NCBI GenBank assembly: GCA_964023205.1
Contig: OZ026851.1
Span: 15,817,528 to 15,881,527 of the forward strand
Source: Lutraria lutraria
Lineage: Eukaryota > Mollusca > Bivalvia > Venerida > Mactridae
Direction of reading: 5' to 3'
Length of the DNA: 64,000 bases
Under the pieces are notes generated by a model. The model had not been told where the DNA came from and ran no database searches. It was given only the letters and a program-made list of their open reading frames with translations. Positions 25,151 through 36,485 of this stretch are shown here, in pieces (the first letter of the stretch is position 1; every line of letters starts with the position of its first letter). The translations under genes were made by a program, and so were the position numbers.

Positions 25151-25220
25151 TAAACGTGAAGTTTATAGAAATATAATTTTTCACTAAACTTCCGTAAACG
25201 CGTTTTTTCGAGCAGTGAAC

Positions 25221-25545
25221 TACACTGTATCTGTAGCTATGTTTGCGAACGAATGGCCATTCATACAAACCATTCGTCACCTGCGAAAAGGGGAAATTAC
25301 TTAAAAAAGGAAATGAAAATTAATTAGAGGAGTATAAACTAACACATCCTTTGTAGGTGATTGTTTAAAAGCCTTTTGCAGTTATTATTACAGTTCTGTC
25401 GGTCATTTGAATCAGTGTCCTGTCTACATTTATAATTGTCCACACCCTCACTTTGTAATAATTTCCAAACTTTCAGGTATAATCAGAGACAGGAAACGTA
25501 TCGCACCAGATTCAGAAGAAGTAACTCAAAACAAGAAATAATCAA
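25221..25545. other. Short spacer between element and array
   Basis: No motif seen apart from ordinary AT-rich sequence. Confidence 0.3.
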
Positions 25546-25547
25546 AA

Positions 25548-25990
25548 TATGAAACGTCATAAACCACGAAATACGCAAAAAAGGAAACGTCATAGACAAC
25601 GAAATACGCAAAAAATGAAACGCCATAAACCACAAAATACGCAAAAAAGGAAACGTCATAAACAACGAAATACGCAAAAAATGTAACGGCATAAACCACA
25701 AAATATGCAAAATAGTGAAATGTCATAAACAACGAAATACGCAAAAAATGAAACGTCATAAACAACGTAATACGCAAAAAAAGAAATGTCATACACAACG
25801 AAATACGAAAAATGAAACGTCATACACCACGAAATACGAAAAAGGAAACGTCATACACCACGAAATACGCAAAAAATTGAAACGTCATAAACCACGAAAT
25901 ACGAAAAAAATGAAACGTCATAAACCACGAAATATGCAAAAAGTGAGACGTCATAAACAACGAAATACACGAATAATGAAATGTCATGCA
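25548..25990 (+). repeat. 32-bp minisatellite, about 14 copies
   Basis: The unit is GAAACGTCATAAACAACGAA followed by ATACGCAAAAA, spaced about 32 bp (25551, 25583 and so on). Because the unit is not a multiple of three and lacks stops in some frames, it yields repetitive open frames of 60-97 codons on both strands. These are artefacts. Each unit carries an ACGTCA core. Confidence 0.85.
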
Positions 25991-26632
25991 GTTTTCCGTG
26001 TCCATTAAATATATATCTATATGATATAGAACACGGCATGACCAATAATGAATCAAGCCAACTCTGCCTATTCCATATGTGTTTATATTGTAAATATTAT
26101 ATTTAGTTAAACGCGACTAGAATTTTATTTTGCTAAATCACAAAGTAAGGCAGTAAATAATTAAATATGGTCCTAATGTGCTGTTTGATATTGTACATAT
26201 GTGTATTTGGTGTGCTGTCAGTAAATATGACGATGATTCATAAGTAACCAATACCTCAGGTTTGTTTGCGCATATTGTGTTGGAAGTATTTCTTGTCAAT
26301 GTTTACATTATACACTTGATTATAAATGGTCTGATTATGTATTACATTTTAAAACGTAAGCGTTTATGTCTCTATACAAACTGTTTATGATTAGATGTGT
26401 ATTTGCACTTCTGTAGAATTTATTGTAGATCCTTAATGTGTATCGTTTCACTATTTTCTTAAGGGAGAGGACTTTGCATGATTGTGGTTTAGGTATGTAA
26501 CACAATAGTCTCCCTTCGAAATTAGAATATGTACGACCGAGTATAATATTCATGGTAAAGCCGCGATATCATTACTACAAATTAGACAAACAACTCGGAG
26601 TATTGAGATGGTCCAATTATTCAGTTTGAATA

Positions 26633-26784
26633 CAGTCAAACCTCTGAATTAAGGCCACCCGGAGAAAAGACAAAAATGGCCTTTTCTGACCGCTGGCCGT
26701 CTTATTCAAGGGTCCGTTTGTAAATATTATGTTTTTCAAAGAATTGCCCTTATTTGAAGGTGGCCACGAACACATGTTTGACTG
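26633..26784 (+). mobile_element. TA-MITE family A with intact TA duplication (152 bp)
   Basis: TA-CAGTCAAACCTCTGAAT begins the element and ACATGTTTGACTG-TA ends it, so both the CAGTCAAAC inverted ends and the TA target duplication are preserved. This is the best family A copy in the window. Confidence 0.8.
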
Positions 26785-26944
26785 TACTGAGGAAATGTTG
26801 AAATCTCGTCCGAAAATAAAATGTTGTTGTAACAAGATGGTCTTAATGTTTATTTGAATATAGGAAGAATTAATCTCACTGTATGTATGAGTGTATTGTT
26901 ACATGACATTTTTTCTTAACTTTCATTTTATCGTTTGCACTTCC

Positions 26945-27110
26945 TTTTTATTATCATCATCACCACCGTCATTATCATCATCATTATTATGAATATCATC
27001 ATTATCATCACCATAATCATCATCACCACCAACATAGAAATCATGTTGATGATATTACTAATAAATACAACAACAACAATAACGTAGCCGATTTCGACGA
27101 AGAGGATTTT
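26945..27110 (+). repeat. ATC/CAC trinucleotide microsatellite
   Basis: Imperfect (ATC)n with CAC interruptions. It gives a methionine/isoleucine-rich minus-strand open frame that I do not regard as a gene. Confidence 0.7.
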
Positions 27111-27933
27111 TGATGAGAGTAATGATGATATTATAATTAAAAAGTAACGCAAAAATAAGTATCTGACAAAAACGCATATATTGAAAGTACTGGTACAAAT
27201 AAACAACACAATATAAAACAAAGTCGTATAAATAAACATGGTAAATATAGAAATGACATTTGAGATGATAATTTTATACATGTAATATTAAAAGATAAAG
27301 ATCCACACTTTCTCAATGTCATAAAACAAACAACTAATTGGATCAAACGATTGCCCTGACACAAGATACGAATAAAGTCATCACATCTAATAAACGACAA
27401 TAATTCCTCTGCCAAATAATTTTTCTTACTTCATGAACTATTCATTAAATATGCAAGAAAAGTTCTAGTAGAATGAATGATTTTATGAATTCCATTTAGA
27501 GAGGTACTGATAGGTTATGTTAGGACACCATTCTGTGCAACACCTTCAAAAGGAATTCATTACATAAAATCAAGATTCTTTTTCTTGAATTTTTCTTGCA
27601 TCTTTCATTAATAGTTCAAGAAGAAGGAAAGCTATAACTGTCCCACGAACATATCAGAAATTCTCCAAACAAAAAGAAAAGGAATGACCGGTTTGTAAAT
27701 TCTTCCATAATTCCGAGGATAGTGTTCAAGAGTTAAACATTTGGCGATATTTCCAGCAAAGTGTTCTTGTGTTGGAAAGTCAGGGCTATGTATAATAAAA
27801 AGCGTTCGCTTGTCAGAAGTTGGGGTACATTTCTAGTGAAAGTTTTCATGTGTTAGAAGTAGAGCGATGTTTCCAATAATAGTTCAGCATGTTAAAAGGT
27901 CATGGGTATTTCCAATAAAAGTGTTCACGTGTT
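27111..27933. other. Downstream flank of the Spaetzle-like gene, no gene seen
   Basis: About 27760-27935 holds irregular repeats of phrases such as GTGTTCTTGTGTTGGAAAG and TTTCCAATAATAG. No polyadenylation signal is obvious just after the stop codon. Confidence 0.35.
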
Positions 27934-30900
27934 TCAAACGTTCATGCATTTACAGCAACCAGGAAAATGGAAAAAGTCGATCTCCGTGTCGTCGACGTCA
28001 TCAGCGTTTGATATTCCAATTTTTAAAACAACGCCAGTATGTATATTGGCCTCTTGAGCACACCTGCAACCTGTACATGGACTGCTGGCCCTGATGAATA
28101 AATGCGAAAATATGGTGAAATATAAGTGTGAAACATGAACATTATAAGTGTGAACGGTTGCTAATTTTTTTAAAGCTTTAAAGAAGGGAAACACCCGACA
28201 TAGAGGCAGCAAGCAGTCGAAATATTGACCGGTCAACTGTTCGCAATATGACTCAAATCACAAATCATGGAAAATATCCGACCTTTTAAGTAAAACAGCA
28301 AAAGTAAACCCAAACGAATTAACATTTATACATTTATATTCACTCTTAATATTGAGCTTTTATTTTTCGTATGCGATCGGTCTTCCGAGACCGCCTCCAA
28401 AGACGGAACATCGAAACCGACGATTCTGTTTGTTAAACGCTGTCGGTGATAGCACTAGCGCGCTTCACGGATTTTTCAAAACCCCGCCTAAGCGTTGGTA
28501 CTGCATTAAAAACGCCCGAAAAATAATAAACACTTCTTAAATAATGCGCTGGCAAATAAGAGCATGTATGACAACTTACTGGCACTGATGTTCAGGGAAA
28601 TATTGCTTTACTCCTTGTAGCTGCAACAAGGTTTTCGCTGTCCCTTGTACGTTGTTATGTGTGACAGGTGTTTGAAATACCACACTCCTAAAATAAGAAC
28701 ACATCCATAGAAACAGGGTTACCTTGTTTAAAATGTTTACCCGTATATAATGAAACATCTATATAAAGAACACCTACGGTGCCAACTGAATTGGTTTTAA
28801 CATTTAGGTACATCAAGCACTTACATATATAATAATTGTATTTCACATATGTAACATAATGATCGTCTTGGATGACCTTTAACAATAATGGTACATTTGT
28901 ATTTCTCATTATGTGACATATGATCGTCTCGTAGTACCTTTAACAAGAATTATATTTCACATTTTGTGACATATGACTGTTTATACCTTTAACAATAATT
29001 GTATTTCACATGTGTGTATAACCTATGATCGTCTCAGGGTACCTTTAACTGACATTGTATTGCAGATATGTGACTTACGAAACGCAGCATCCGTGGTAGG
29101 CCGGAGCTGACTGGGTGGCCCTTTTTCTTCGTTTGGCCGGATTCTCAGCGATACAGCTAAACGAGCAGACTTCTGTCGCAGGTATTTCATTAGTTACGAA
29201 AGTACGATTTTCAAATGCATTTATGTACTGTTGCTCGTAATATAGTTGTAGTTCGGGAGTCCTAAAGTGCATGGGGTATTTCTTTACTAGGTTTTCGGCG
29301 GTCAAAGCAATTGCCTCGTTCGCTTCCTCGCTGCAAAAGAACAGATACTTGGAATGGAATCTCAGACAAAATCACATGTAAATACTACAGGTATATTGAA
29401 ATTCATGTTTCCTCACCCTCCTGGAAGTCTGGAGTCTAACCAAATCCAGCTGTATATTTTAGGTTTATCTCGAGCACCAGGTTTATCTCGAGCACCAGGT
29501 TTATCTCGAGCACCAGGCTTACTCGAGCAATAAGTCTGGTCCGATGACTCCTCGAAAATAAGAAGTTTGACTGTATTTAAATCTGCTCCTTAATTAAGTT
29601 GGATCCACTTCGTTTTTAAAATTTAATATACATGTATATACTTGTTTGGTTTCAAATGCTTGCATTGAATAGCCTGATTTGTAAATTGTACGCATGTATG
29701 TGTTTACTGAATCTGTCTATAATGTTAAATGTTTTTATCTATATTGATTCACAGTGTTTAAGCCTGTAAGTTATAAAAAATTGAAAATGACAAGTATTTA
29801 ACATTTAGACAACAATCTGCAAAAACATATTTATCGAACCTGAAGAAAAGTGGTATAAACGTGATTCTGAAAATTTCTATCAACTTCTTTTTTTCCAAAT
29901 CGTACCCATTTTCGCCCTCATGATTATGTCATAAGCGCGTGCATCTATCTGTGCTATAACATAATTATGTAATTAGATAGTAATCGCTGAGGTTATTAAG
30001 TTCCTGCCAAAATTAATTCACAATACGTCACGCTCGAGCTCGGGCACATTCATCTAACGCCGAATTCGTTGTCGGGCAGTAATTCAGGCAGCTTCTTGGC
30101 AGTATCAGTGTTTGGTCCACAAATGATGCAAAAACAAATTCCCGTCACTGATCTTATATATACTATCAAGGTGAAAAGCCTACTATAAGTCTATATGCCA
30201 AACAATGTGGAACTTCGCATCTGGTTGTTTCAGCATAATAGTAATATAAGCTCAGTGACGGGATTTTTGTGTACACTGATACAGCCACCTGTGGTGGACG
30301 CGTGCCTTTAAGAGCCAAAATGGGCGTTAATTTGAAAAAAGAAGCTGAAGACGATCTTTTTCAGATAGGCATTTATACCAATCTTTGTTATTATTCGGGG
30401 CAGGAAATCTTCAAATGAGTCGGTCGAGTGTCTGCAACCTACATTTTTAGGGACAACCAAGAGGTACCAAATTTGAAAAATCCCTTAAGTAATTTTTTTT
30501 CATACGAACATAAAACATACTGTTTTAATCACTGCTAATGAGTTCTACAGTAAGCTTATTTTTTACGATAATGGTTGAACCAAACTTGGTGTATTGATTT
30601 CTAAATAAGACAATGAGTATAGTGAAAGCTTTCTACGTCGAATTCAGCATGTGTACTAACCTACGACTGGCTTCTCTCCATCCTAATATGGCTGCTAACA
30701 CAATGACGGCGATAGTCAGCAGTACTACCAAGGCAACCTATTATAAAATAAAATTGTGAAATCATTTTACGCAGTGACATCATTTTTCGCGACCATGGCT
30801 ATCATTTTTTCACCAAATTTCAGATATCTCTTTTCTAAGACGTATTTTGACCAAGCAATTACTCTTTAGACTTTAAAGTCTTTTTACTGAACACATTTCA

Positions 30901-31997
30901 GACAATAGGTAACGTACTTCTCATTACAAACGGAGTGGACAAGATGACTTAGTTGAAACAAGATGTGTGACCTTGACCTTTGACCTACTGACCTATTGAC
31001 TACTAAAATGCACAGTTCATGTAGAAAATGCCTCGAGGAACCAATATACTAATATTAAGATTGATGATTGTTGGTTGAAGCGTTTTGATTTCATGCATAA
31101 GCAAGGTTAAAGTTTGGTACAGACAAACAATCAGACAGGCCAAAAACAATATACCATCGATCTATCGATAAGGGGGCATAAAATATTGTCTAAACTACGA
31201 CGCGTCCTTGCAACGAGGCCCTTGTCTGTGTATGTGGGTTCTCATTTGATATGCGCTTTGCAGATTTGTTACATTTAAAAAAACTTCACCACATCAGTTT
31301 ACTAATACCAAATGTTGACTATGAAAAACAAAACTCCAATTTTATCCGCAACGGTGCAATGAACAATATTCAGTTGTTATGACGACTATCTATTTGATGA
31401 GATTAATTGTACTATTTACATACCCCTGGTGTGCTAGAGCAAAACAAATTGTTCAGCTTGACACCTCGTCATTTTGTATTTGTAAAATACGTACACAGTG
31501 AGGTACAAAACGAGATTTTTCTCCTAAAGTGTCGTCTTACATACGTATGGAGACGGTTCTTTTGTTTGTTTTATATTGTATAGATCTTCGATTGCCATAG
31601 ATATTTGAAATGTTACAGAAATATGTAAAATATTTAAAAGTTTAGGTGACTGATTATATAAGTTGAGCAATGTAAGTGCGGTTGCGGTATGCATCAAATT
31701 TACTGATCAAACATTTAATGTATGTTGACTATCATAATAATAAATTCGCTTATACTCTCGAATACCTGTATAATCTCTCAAGTTTTGAAAGTGCTGATTT
31801 GATCTAAAGAAATGAACTTAGGCGAAATTGAATTAATTAACATCGAAGTAACGATGGATGGACTACCTCAAACTAGACTTAGAGCATACATAGTATTTAA
31901 ACTTTTTATGCAACAAATCTACTAACGGTTTAATTTATTAACAAAATTAAGAAGATATAAATCAACTAACCAATGCACGTTGGCATGTCGTTCCCAT
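27934..31997 (-). CDS. Spaetzle/neurotrophin-like cystine-knot pro-cytokine, 5 exons
   Basis: Exons on the minus strand: 31971-31997, 30661-30737, 29079-29330, 28580-28687, 27934-28090. GT-AG junctions keep frame (phases 0, 2, 2, 2) and give 206 aa. Residues 10-28 (ALVVLLTIAVIVLAAILG) are a signal peptide or anchor. A prodomain follows to a furin-like site, KRRKR, with cleavage after R105. The mature part is 101 aa, about the size of the active Spaetzle C-terminal fragment. It has GCCVS (116-117), VFQTPV, a QYFPEHQC motif (C154), CTGCRC (160, 163, 165) and IDFFHFPGCCKC (200, 201, 203), the last matching the Spaetzle C-terminal knot. Family members are proteolytically activated ligands of Toll receptors in immunity and development. 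The order and ending favour Spaetzle over NGF. A mollusc-specific knot factor remains possible. Upstream non-coding exons were not resolved. Confidence 0.78.
29461..29516 (+). repeat. 18-bp repeat, 3 copies
   Basis: AGGTTTATCTCGAGCACC is repeated three times, the last partly. It lies in intron 2 of the Spaetzle-like gene. Confidence 0.85.
30935..31175. repeat. Dispersed repeat (related to 46945-47190)
   Basis: Shared phrases with 46945-47190 in the same orientation are TGACCTTTGAC, GAGGAAC, TTGATGATTGT, AAAGTTTGGTACA, CAGACA and CAAAAACAATAT. Lies in intron 1 of the Spaetzle-like gene. No coding capacity. Confidence 0.6.
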
Positions 31998-32156
31998 AGT
32001 TACCGTTGGATGTATTATACGCACTCCTGGAAAGTATACAAAAAGAGACAAAATGATATGGTAAAACTTGGGATAGTGACCATGAAAGGAAAGCGGCTAA
32101 GCACGTGGTTATCGGTCACTCTTGAAAGATATCTGTTATAGATAAGAAAAGGTTTC

Positions 32157-32312
32157 CCGCCTCCGTGGTCGAGAAGTTAAGGTAGCTGACTTCAAATCAG
32201 TGTTACCTCTTACTGATATAGGGTCGTGGGTTAGATCGACGCTATCGACCATGTCTCTTTAAATGAGAAAATAAATATATGCATGAGTTGCTTACGGAGG
32301 ATGGGAGTCTAT
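32157..32312 (+). mobile_element. tRNA-headed SINE, same family as 2797-2945
   Basis: The tRNA-like head carries GCTGACTTCAAATCA and GGGTCGTGGGTT, followed by CGACCATGTCTCTTTAAATG and CTTACGGAGGATGGGAGT. The same head and body occur at 2797-2945, which confirms a dispersed family. It lies about 160 bp upstream of the Spaetzle-like start codon. The 62-codon minus-strand frame over it is an artefact. Confidence 0.65.
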
Positions 32313-32749
32313 AGTACAGGTTCTTCCCAGGAGAGATGGTTAGGTGAACTGTCCGCCTCATATAACTCTGACTGTTGAAAAGGGACTTAAAACTCATATA
32401 AACATAACCAACCGTGAATGCTTTAAACACATAAAATATCCAACCTTCCCTTAAACACTACACTACCTTACCCAAAACCCACCAGCCCCAAAACCCACCC
32501 ACCACACGAAACATACAAAAATGGAAGATGTAACATATTCTTCCTGAGGGTACAACCTAGGAACAATTTTACGGTGCTTATCAGTACTTACTATCAAATT
32601 TTATTAGTGAGACTCTAATGATGAACAGTCCCTTGTATGTGAATATATCGTTATTGATGTAGACACTGGTCTGGTTTTGAGAAATAATGGATGATCACAT
32701 TTTTGTATTGTGATGTTAGATTCCTTACTAATAGAATCCCCTCTTATAC

Positions 32750-34515
32750 ATAAACCATTACAATCTGAAAATCTCTCAAACTGAAACCCCTCTTAATTCT
32801 TAAAACCCCTTTTCTGAAAACTCCTATTATCCGAAAATCATTATATTCAGTAAATCCCTCTTAATAAGAAAACCCCTCTTTTATCTTAAAAACCCTTTTA
32901 CATGTATATCAAAAGCCCCTCTTTTATCTTAAAAAACCCTTTTACATGTATATCAAAAGCCCCTCTTTTATCTTAAAAAACCCTTTTACATGTATATCAA
33001 AAGCCCCTCTTTTATCTTAAAAAACCCTTTTACATGTATATCAAAAGCCCCTCTTTTATCTTAAAAAACCCTTTTACATGTATATCAAAAGCCCCTCTTT
33101 TATCTTAAAAAACCCTTTTACATGTATATCAAAAGCCCCTCTTTTATCTTAAAAAACCCTTTTACATGTATATCAAAAGCCCCTCTTTTATCTTAAAAAA
33201 CCCTTTTACATGTATATCAAAAGCCCCTCTTTTATCTTAAAAAAACCTTTTACATGTATATCAAAAGCCCCTCTTTTATCTTAAAAAAACCTTTTACATG
33301 TATATCAAAAGCCCCTCTTTTATCTTAAAAAACCCTTTTACATGTATATCAAAAGCCCCTCTTTTATCTTAAAAAACCCTTTTACATGTATATCAAAAGC
33401 CCCTCTTTTATCTTAAAAAACCCTTTTACATGTATATCAAAAGCCCCTCTTTTATCTTAAAAAACCCTTTTACATGTATATCAAAAGCCCCTCTTTTATC
33501 TTAAAAAACCCTTTTACATGTATATCAAAAGCCCCTCTTTTATCTTAAAAAACCCTTTTACATGTATATCAAAAGCCCCTCTTTTATCTTAAAAAAACCC
33601 TTTTACATGTATATCAAAAGCCCCTCTTTTATCTTAAAAAACCCTTTTACATGTATATCAAAAGCCCCTCTTTTATCTTAAAAAACCCTTTTACATGTAT
33701 ATCAAAAGCCCCTCTTTTATCTTAAAAAACCCTTTTACATGTATGTCAAAAGCCCCTCTTTTATCTTAAAAAACCCTTTTACATGTATATCAAAAGCCCC
33801 TCTTTTATCTTAAAAAACCCTTTTACATGTATATCAAAAGCCCCTCTTTTATCTTAAAAAACCCTTTTACATGTATATCAAAAGCCCCTCTTTTATCTTA
33901 AAAAACCCTTTTACATGTATATCAAAAGCCCCTCTTTTATCTTAAAAAAACCCTTTTACATGTATATCAAAAGCCCCTCTTTTATCTTAAAAAACCCTTT
34001 TACATGTATATCAAAAGCCCCTCTTTTATCTTAAAAAACCCTTTTACATGTATATCAAAAGCCCCTCTTTTATCTTAAAAAAACCCTTTTACATGTATAT
34101 CAAAAGCCCCTCTTTTATCTTAAAAAACCCTTTTACATGTATATCAAAAGCCCCTCTTTTATCTTAAAAAACCCTTTTACATGTATATCAAAAGCCCCTC
34201 TTTTATCTTAAAAAACCCTTTTACATGTATATCAAAAGCCCCTCTTTTATCTTAAAAAACCCTTTTACATGTATATCAAAAGCCCCTCTTTTATCTTAAA
34301 AACCCTTTTACATGTATATCAAAAGCCCCTCTTTTATCTTAAAAAACCCTTTTACATGTATATCAAAAGCCCCTCTTTTATCTTAAAAACCCTTTTATAA
34401 AAAAAACAAACCTCTTTTATCATAAAAAACCCTTTTATATCAAAAGCCCCTCTTTTATCTTAAACTCATTTTTTTCTGAAAACCCCACTTTTATCTGAAA
34501 ACCCCTTTTATTTGA
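32750..34515 (+). repeat. 44-bp satellite array, about 34 copies, with degenerate edges
   Basis: The core unit is AAAAGCCCCTCTTTTATCTT followed by AAAAAACCCTTTTACATGTA and TATC, at 44-bp spacing from about 32868 to 34400. Copies are almost identical; differences are A-run length and one TATGTC variant near 33743. On both sides it fades into irregular TCTGAAAACCCC / AACCCCTCTTAAT phrases (32750-32865 and 34395-34515). The high uniformity indicates recent expansion. Confidence 0.93.
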
Positions 34516-35146
34516 AAACCCTCTGTTCCCAACACAGTGTTGTTGTTTTTCTTAATTGTTCATGACAATGATTTTAAATAATATACAGCTATTATATAAA
34601 TGTCACACATCTCAAGAAAATTCGATTTTAACAGTAAGGCTATACGCACACTTTTATTAAATATCATGATACACTAACCTTAGTCTGCTTTAATTACAGT
34701 CCAGTTAAGTACTGTTTTATGCTTATCCTTTGAGCAAATAGCAGAATGAACTAAGTAGTTAAATGCTGAACAACTTAATATTTACTATTCAATTAATTTA
34801 TAATTAAAAGCTAACTTTCTCCTATATAGACAGTCAAATTAAGTACGAATTCGTAAGTTCTCCAAAAGTCAAACTAGTTTGTTATATCTTTCTTTGCGCA
34901 TCTCACTTTTAAGAAAATATATATCAATTAATATCACGGAAACTGTAAATTATTAAGATATTGTCACTGACAAAACTCTATTACCATCTATTATATAGTC
35001 TACGATCAAGGCTACTTATATACCGGATATATGTCAATTCACTTTCATCAATTAATGATACTACAATTGCCCAATCCTTAAGTTTTACGAACCGCCAAGA
35101 AAACGTATTTAAAACAAAATTAATGAGTCAGTTTTGGTTAAGAATG
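34516..35146. other. No gene seen
   Basis: AT-rich spacer. The 92-codon frame from 34961 runs into the adjacent MITE and has no recognised motif. Confidence 0.4.
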
Positions 35147-35148
35147 TA

Positions 35149-35341
35149 CAGTACAACCTCTCCAGAGCAGTCCTCATTTAAGCAACAACCTGCCTCCAAC
35201 AACAGTATGATTTTCCCCACTGCACGATTTAACCATTAATTTAACCTCTCTAGAGCAACAACCTCTCAACAACAAAATAATTTTGCTACTGCAAAGGGGT
35301 GTTGCTTTGGAAAGGAGTGTTACATTTGAGAGGTTGCACCG
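35149..35341 (+). mobile_element. TA-MITE family B, full length (193 bp)
   Basis: TA-CAGTACAACCTCTCCAGAG begins the element and GAGAGGTTGCACCG-TA ends it. The interior alternates AGCAACAACCTCTC and GGGTGTTGCTTTGG phrases. The TA duplication is intact. Confidence 0.8.
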
Positions 35342-35841
35342 TATACAGAGGCCACAATTGGGGTTTGGACGAAGGTCGGCTGTATCAACAGTTGTCCGTA
35401 TTTCAGAGGGTTATTCAGAGAGTAACATCTACAACTGAGTGTTGCTCTACATGTGTTTGTTGTTAACATAGGAATCGACATCCACAGGTGCACAATCACT
35501 CGGGGTATGACTGTATATATTTGTCATGAACAATCACTCATGTGTCGCTCCACTCTAGTAAACAAACCAATCCGAAATTATTATATCCGAATTTAGATGT
35601 ATTTTACTGGTTGATTTACAAATACAATCGCACTAGAGCATCTGTTTAAATGACTCATTAATGTTATATCTACTGAACGATGAATCCTTTTGACATTATG
35701 AAAAGAGATTTAGACTGTTATCAAATTAATGGATACAGGACATTATTTCATTGTTGAGACGAGTGTGACGCGTATTCACTAGTTCATTGGTTTCGTAGAA
35801 GATATCTCAATTATTATACGTTGGCTTTCATCTGTTATTTA

Positions 35842-36485
35842 ACGGCCCACTCCATAGCATTGTAATTTCAGAGCCACTGTAGCATACAGTTTTGACCCCG
35901 AGGAAAAAAAATTCAACAGATTATTGATCAATTTTCAACGTTAAATATTGACTAATACCGTTAAATAATGACCCCATTACGCGTGAAAAGTTGACACTCA
36001 TTAAAAAATGACCAGCATATGTAGAGTTCTTTCAGTGTGGAAAATCACTACTTACAGTATCAGTATATAAAAGTGAATTATATTTTTTGTCTTTTACTAT
36101 GGCAGCGCATATAGACAGGAGCAAAATGACGACAAAATGTATAGACTGTGTTCAACAGTGCTTACATGAGCTACGCACCTGTAGGACTAATTCTCTTATT
36201 CGAACAGTTGATCTCTGACGTTTGTCTAGAGTTTTAGTTATCGGTAAAAATTGACCCCAGGATTGATCAAAATTTAACATTGATCAATATTCAACGACTT
36301 TCTTGATCAAAATTTAATGTTGAAAACTTGTCGGGGTCGATTTTCAACGTTGAGAAATGACCCCTTTTTTCAACGGGGTCAACAACATTTTATGCTACAC
36401 CGCTTCATAGAGAGGGGAGATAAGATACAGGAGGGGCGGGTATTTGTTTCCCTTCACTTATTTCGAATAGTTTTTCCCGGTTCTT
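35842..36485 (+). repeat. Dispersed repeat copy 2, interrupted by a MITE
   Basis: The left half ends ATTTCAGAGCCAC at 35877, and the right half resumes at 36400 with GAGAGGGGAGATAAGATACA and TTTCGAATAG. These halves are contiguous in the copy at 655-785, so the intervening sequence is an insertion. Confidence 0.7.
35878..36399. mobile_element. 522-bp inverted-terminus MITE (TGTAGCAT ends)
   Basis: Ends TGTAGCAT and ATGCTACA are inverted, with GACCCCG / CGGGGTC just inside. The interior is made of recurring TTGATCAAAATTTAA, TTCAACGTTGA and ATGACCCC phrases in both orientations. Comparison with the uninterrupted copy at 655-785 fixes the insertion point after GAGCCAC. No clear multi-base target duplication is visible. 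Confidence 0.7.

Larger units (their letters stand above)
22044..25217. mobile_element. 3.2-kb CACTG-terminal inverted-repeat element filled with tandem arrays
   Basis: The left terminus CACTGCTCGAAAAAACGCGT (22044) is matched by its reverse complement ACGCGTTTTTTCGAGCAGTG ending at 25217. The 3 bp AAC lies directly outside both ends (22041-22043 and 25218-25220), consistent with a 3-bp target duplication. Inside are subterminal GTTTAAACTTAAAGTAAAC-like phrases, a 66-bp array (22290-22610), about 1.4 kb of non-tandem sequence and a 111-bp array (24060-25150). No transposase is recognisable. CACTG ends and a 3-bp duplication resemble the CACTA/Chapaev (CMC) group, but that assignment is tentative. 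Confidence 0.75.

Noticed and set aside
22044..25217. Helitron as an explanation for the array-bearing element
   Set aside because: Helitrons lack terminal inverted repeats and target duplications; this element has at least 20-bp inverted ends and a 3-bp flanking repeat.
25483..26056. Repetitive open frames on both strands (FLRISLFMTF-type and RHKQRNTQK-type proteins)
   Set aside because: They are readings of a 32-bp minisatellite in several frames; no start context, splice partner or domain.
26928..27281. 117-codon methionine/isoleucine-rich frame (possible membrane protein)
   Set aside because: It is generated by an ATC trinucleotide microsatellite.
28352..28540. 62-codon plus-strand frame between Spaetzle-like exons
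   Set aside because: No recognised motif; lies in an intron on the opposite strand with no splice partner.
27934..31997. IL-17-like or NGF-like identity for the cystine-knot gene
   Set aside because: The CxxCxCxQ segment and the IDFF-FPGCCKC ending fit Spaetzle better than IL-17 or NGF, although a mollusc-specific knot family cannot be excluded.
32868..34400. Regular short repeats that superficially resemble a CRISPR array
   Set aside because: There are no unique spacers, the whole 44-bp unit is repeated, and the setting is a eukaryotic genome.
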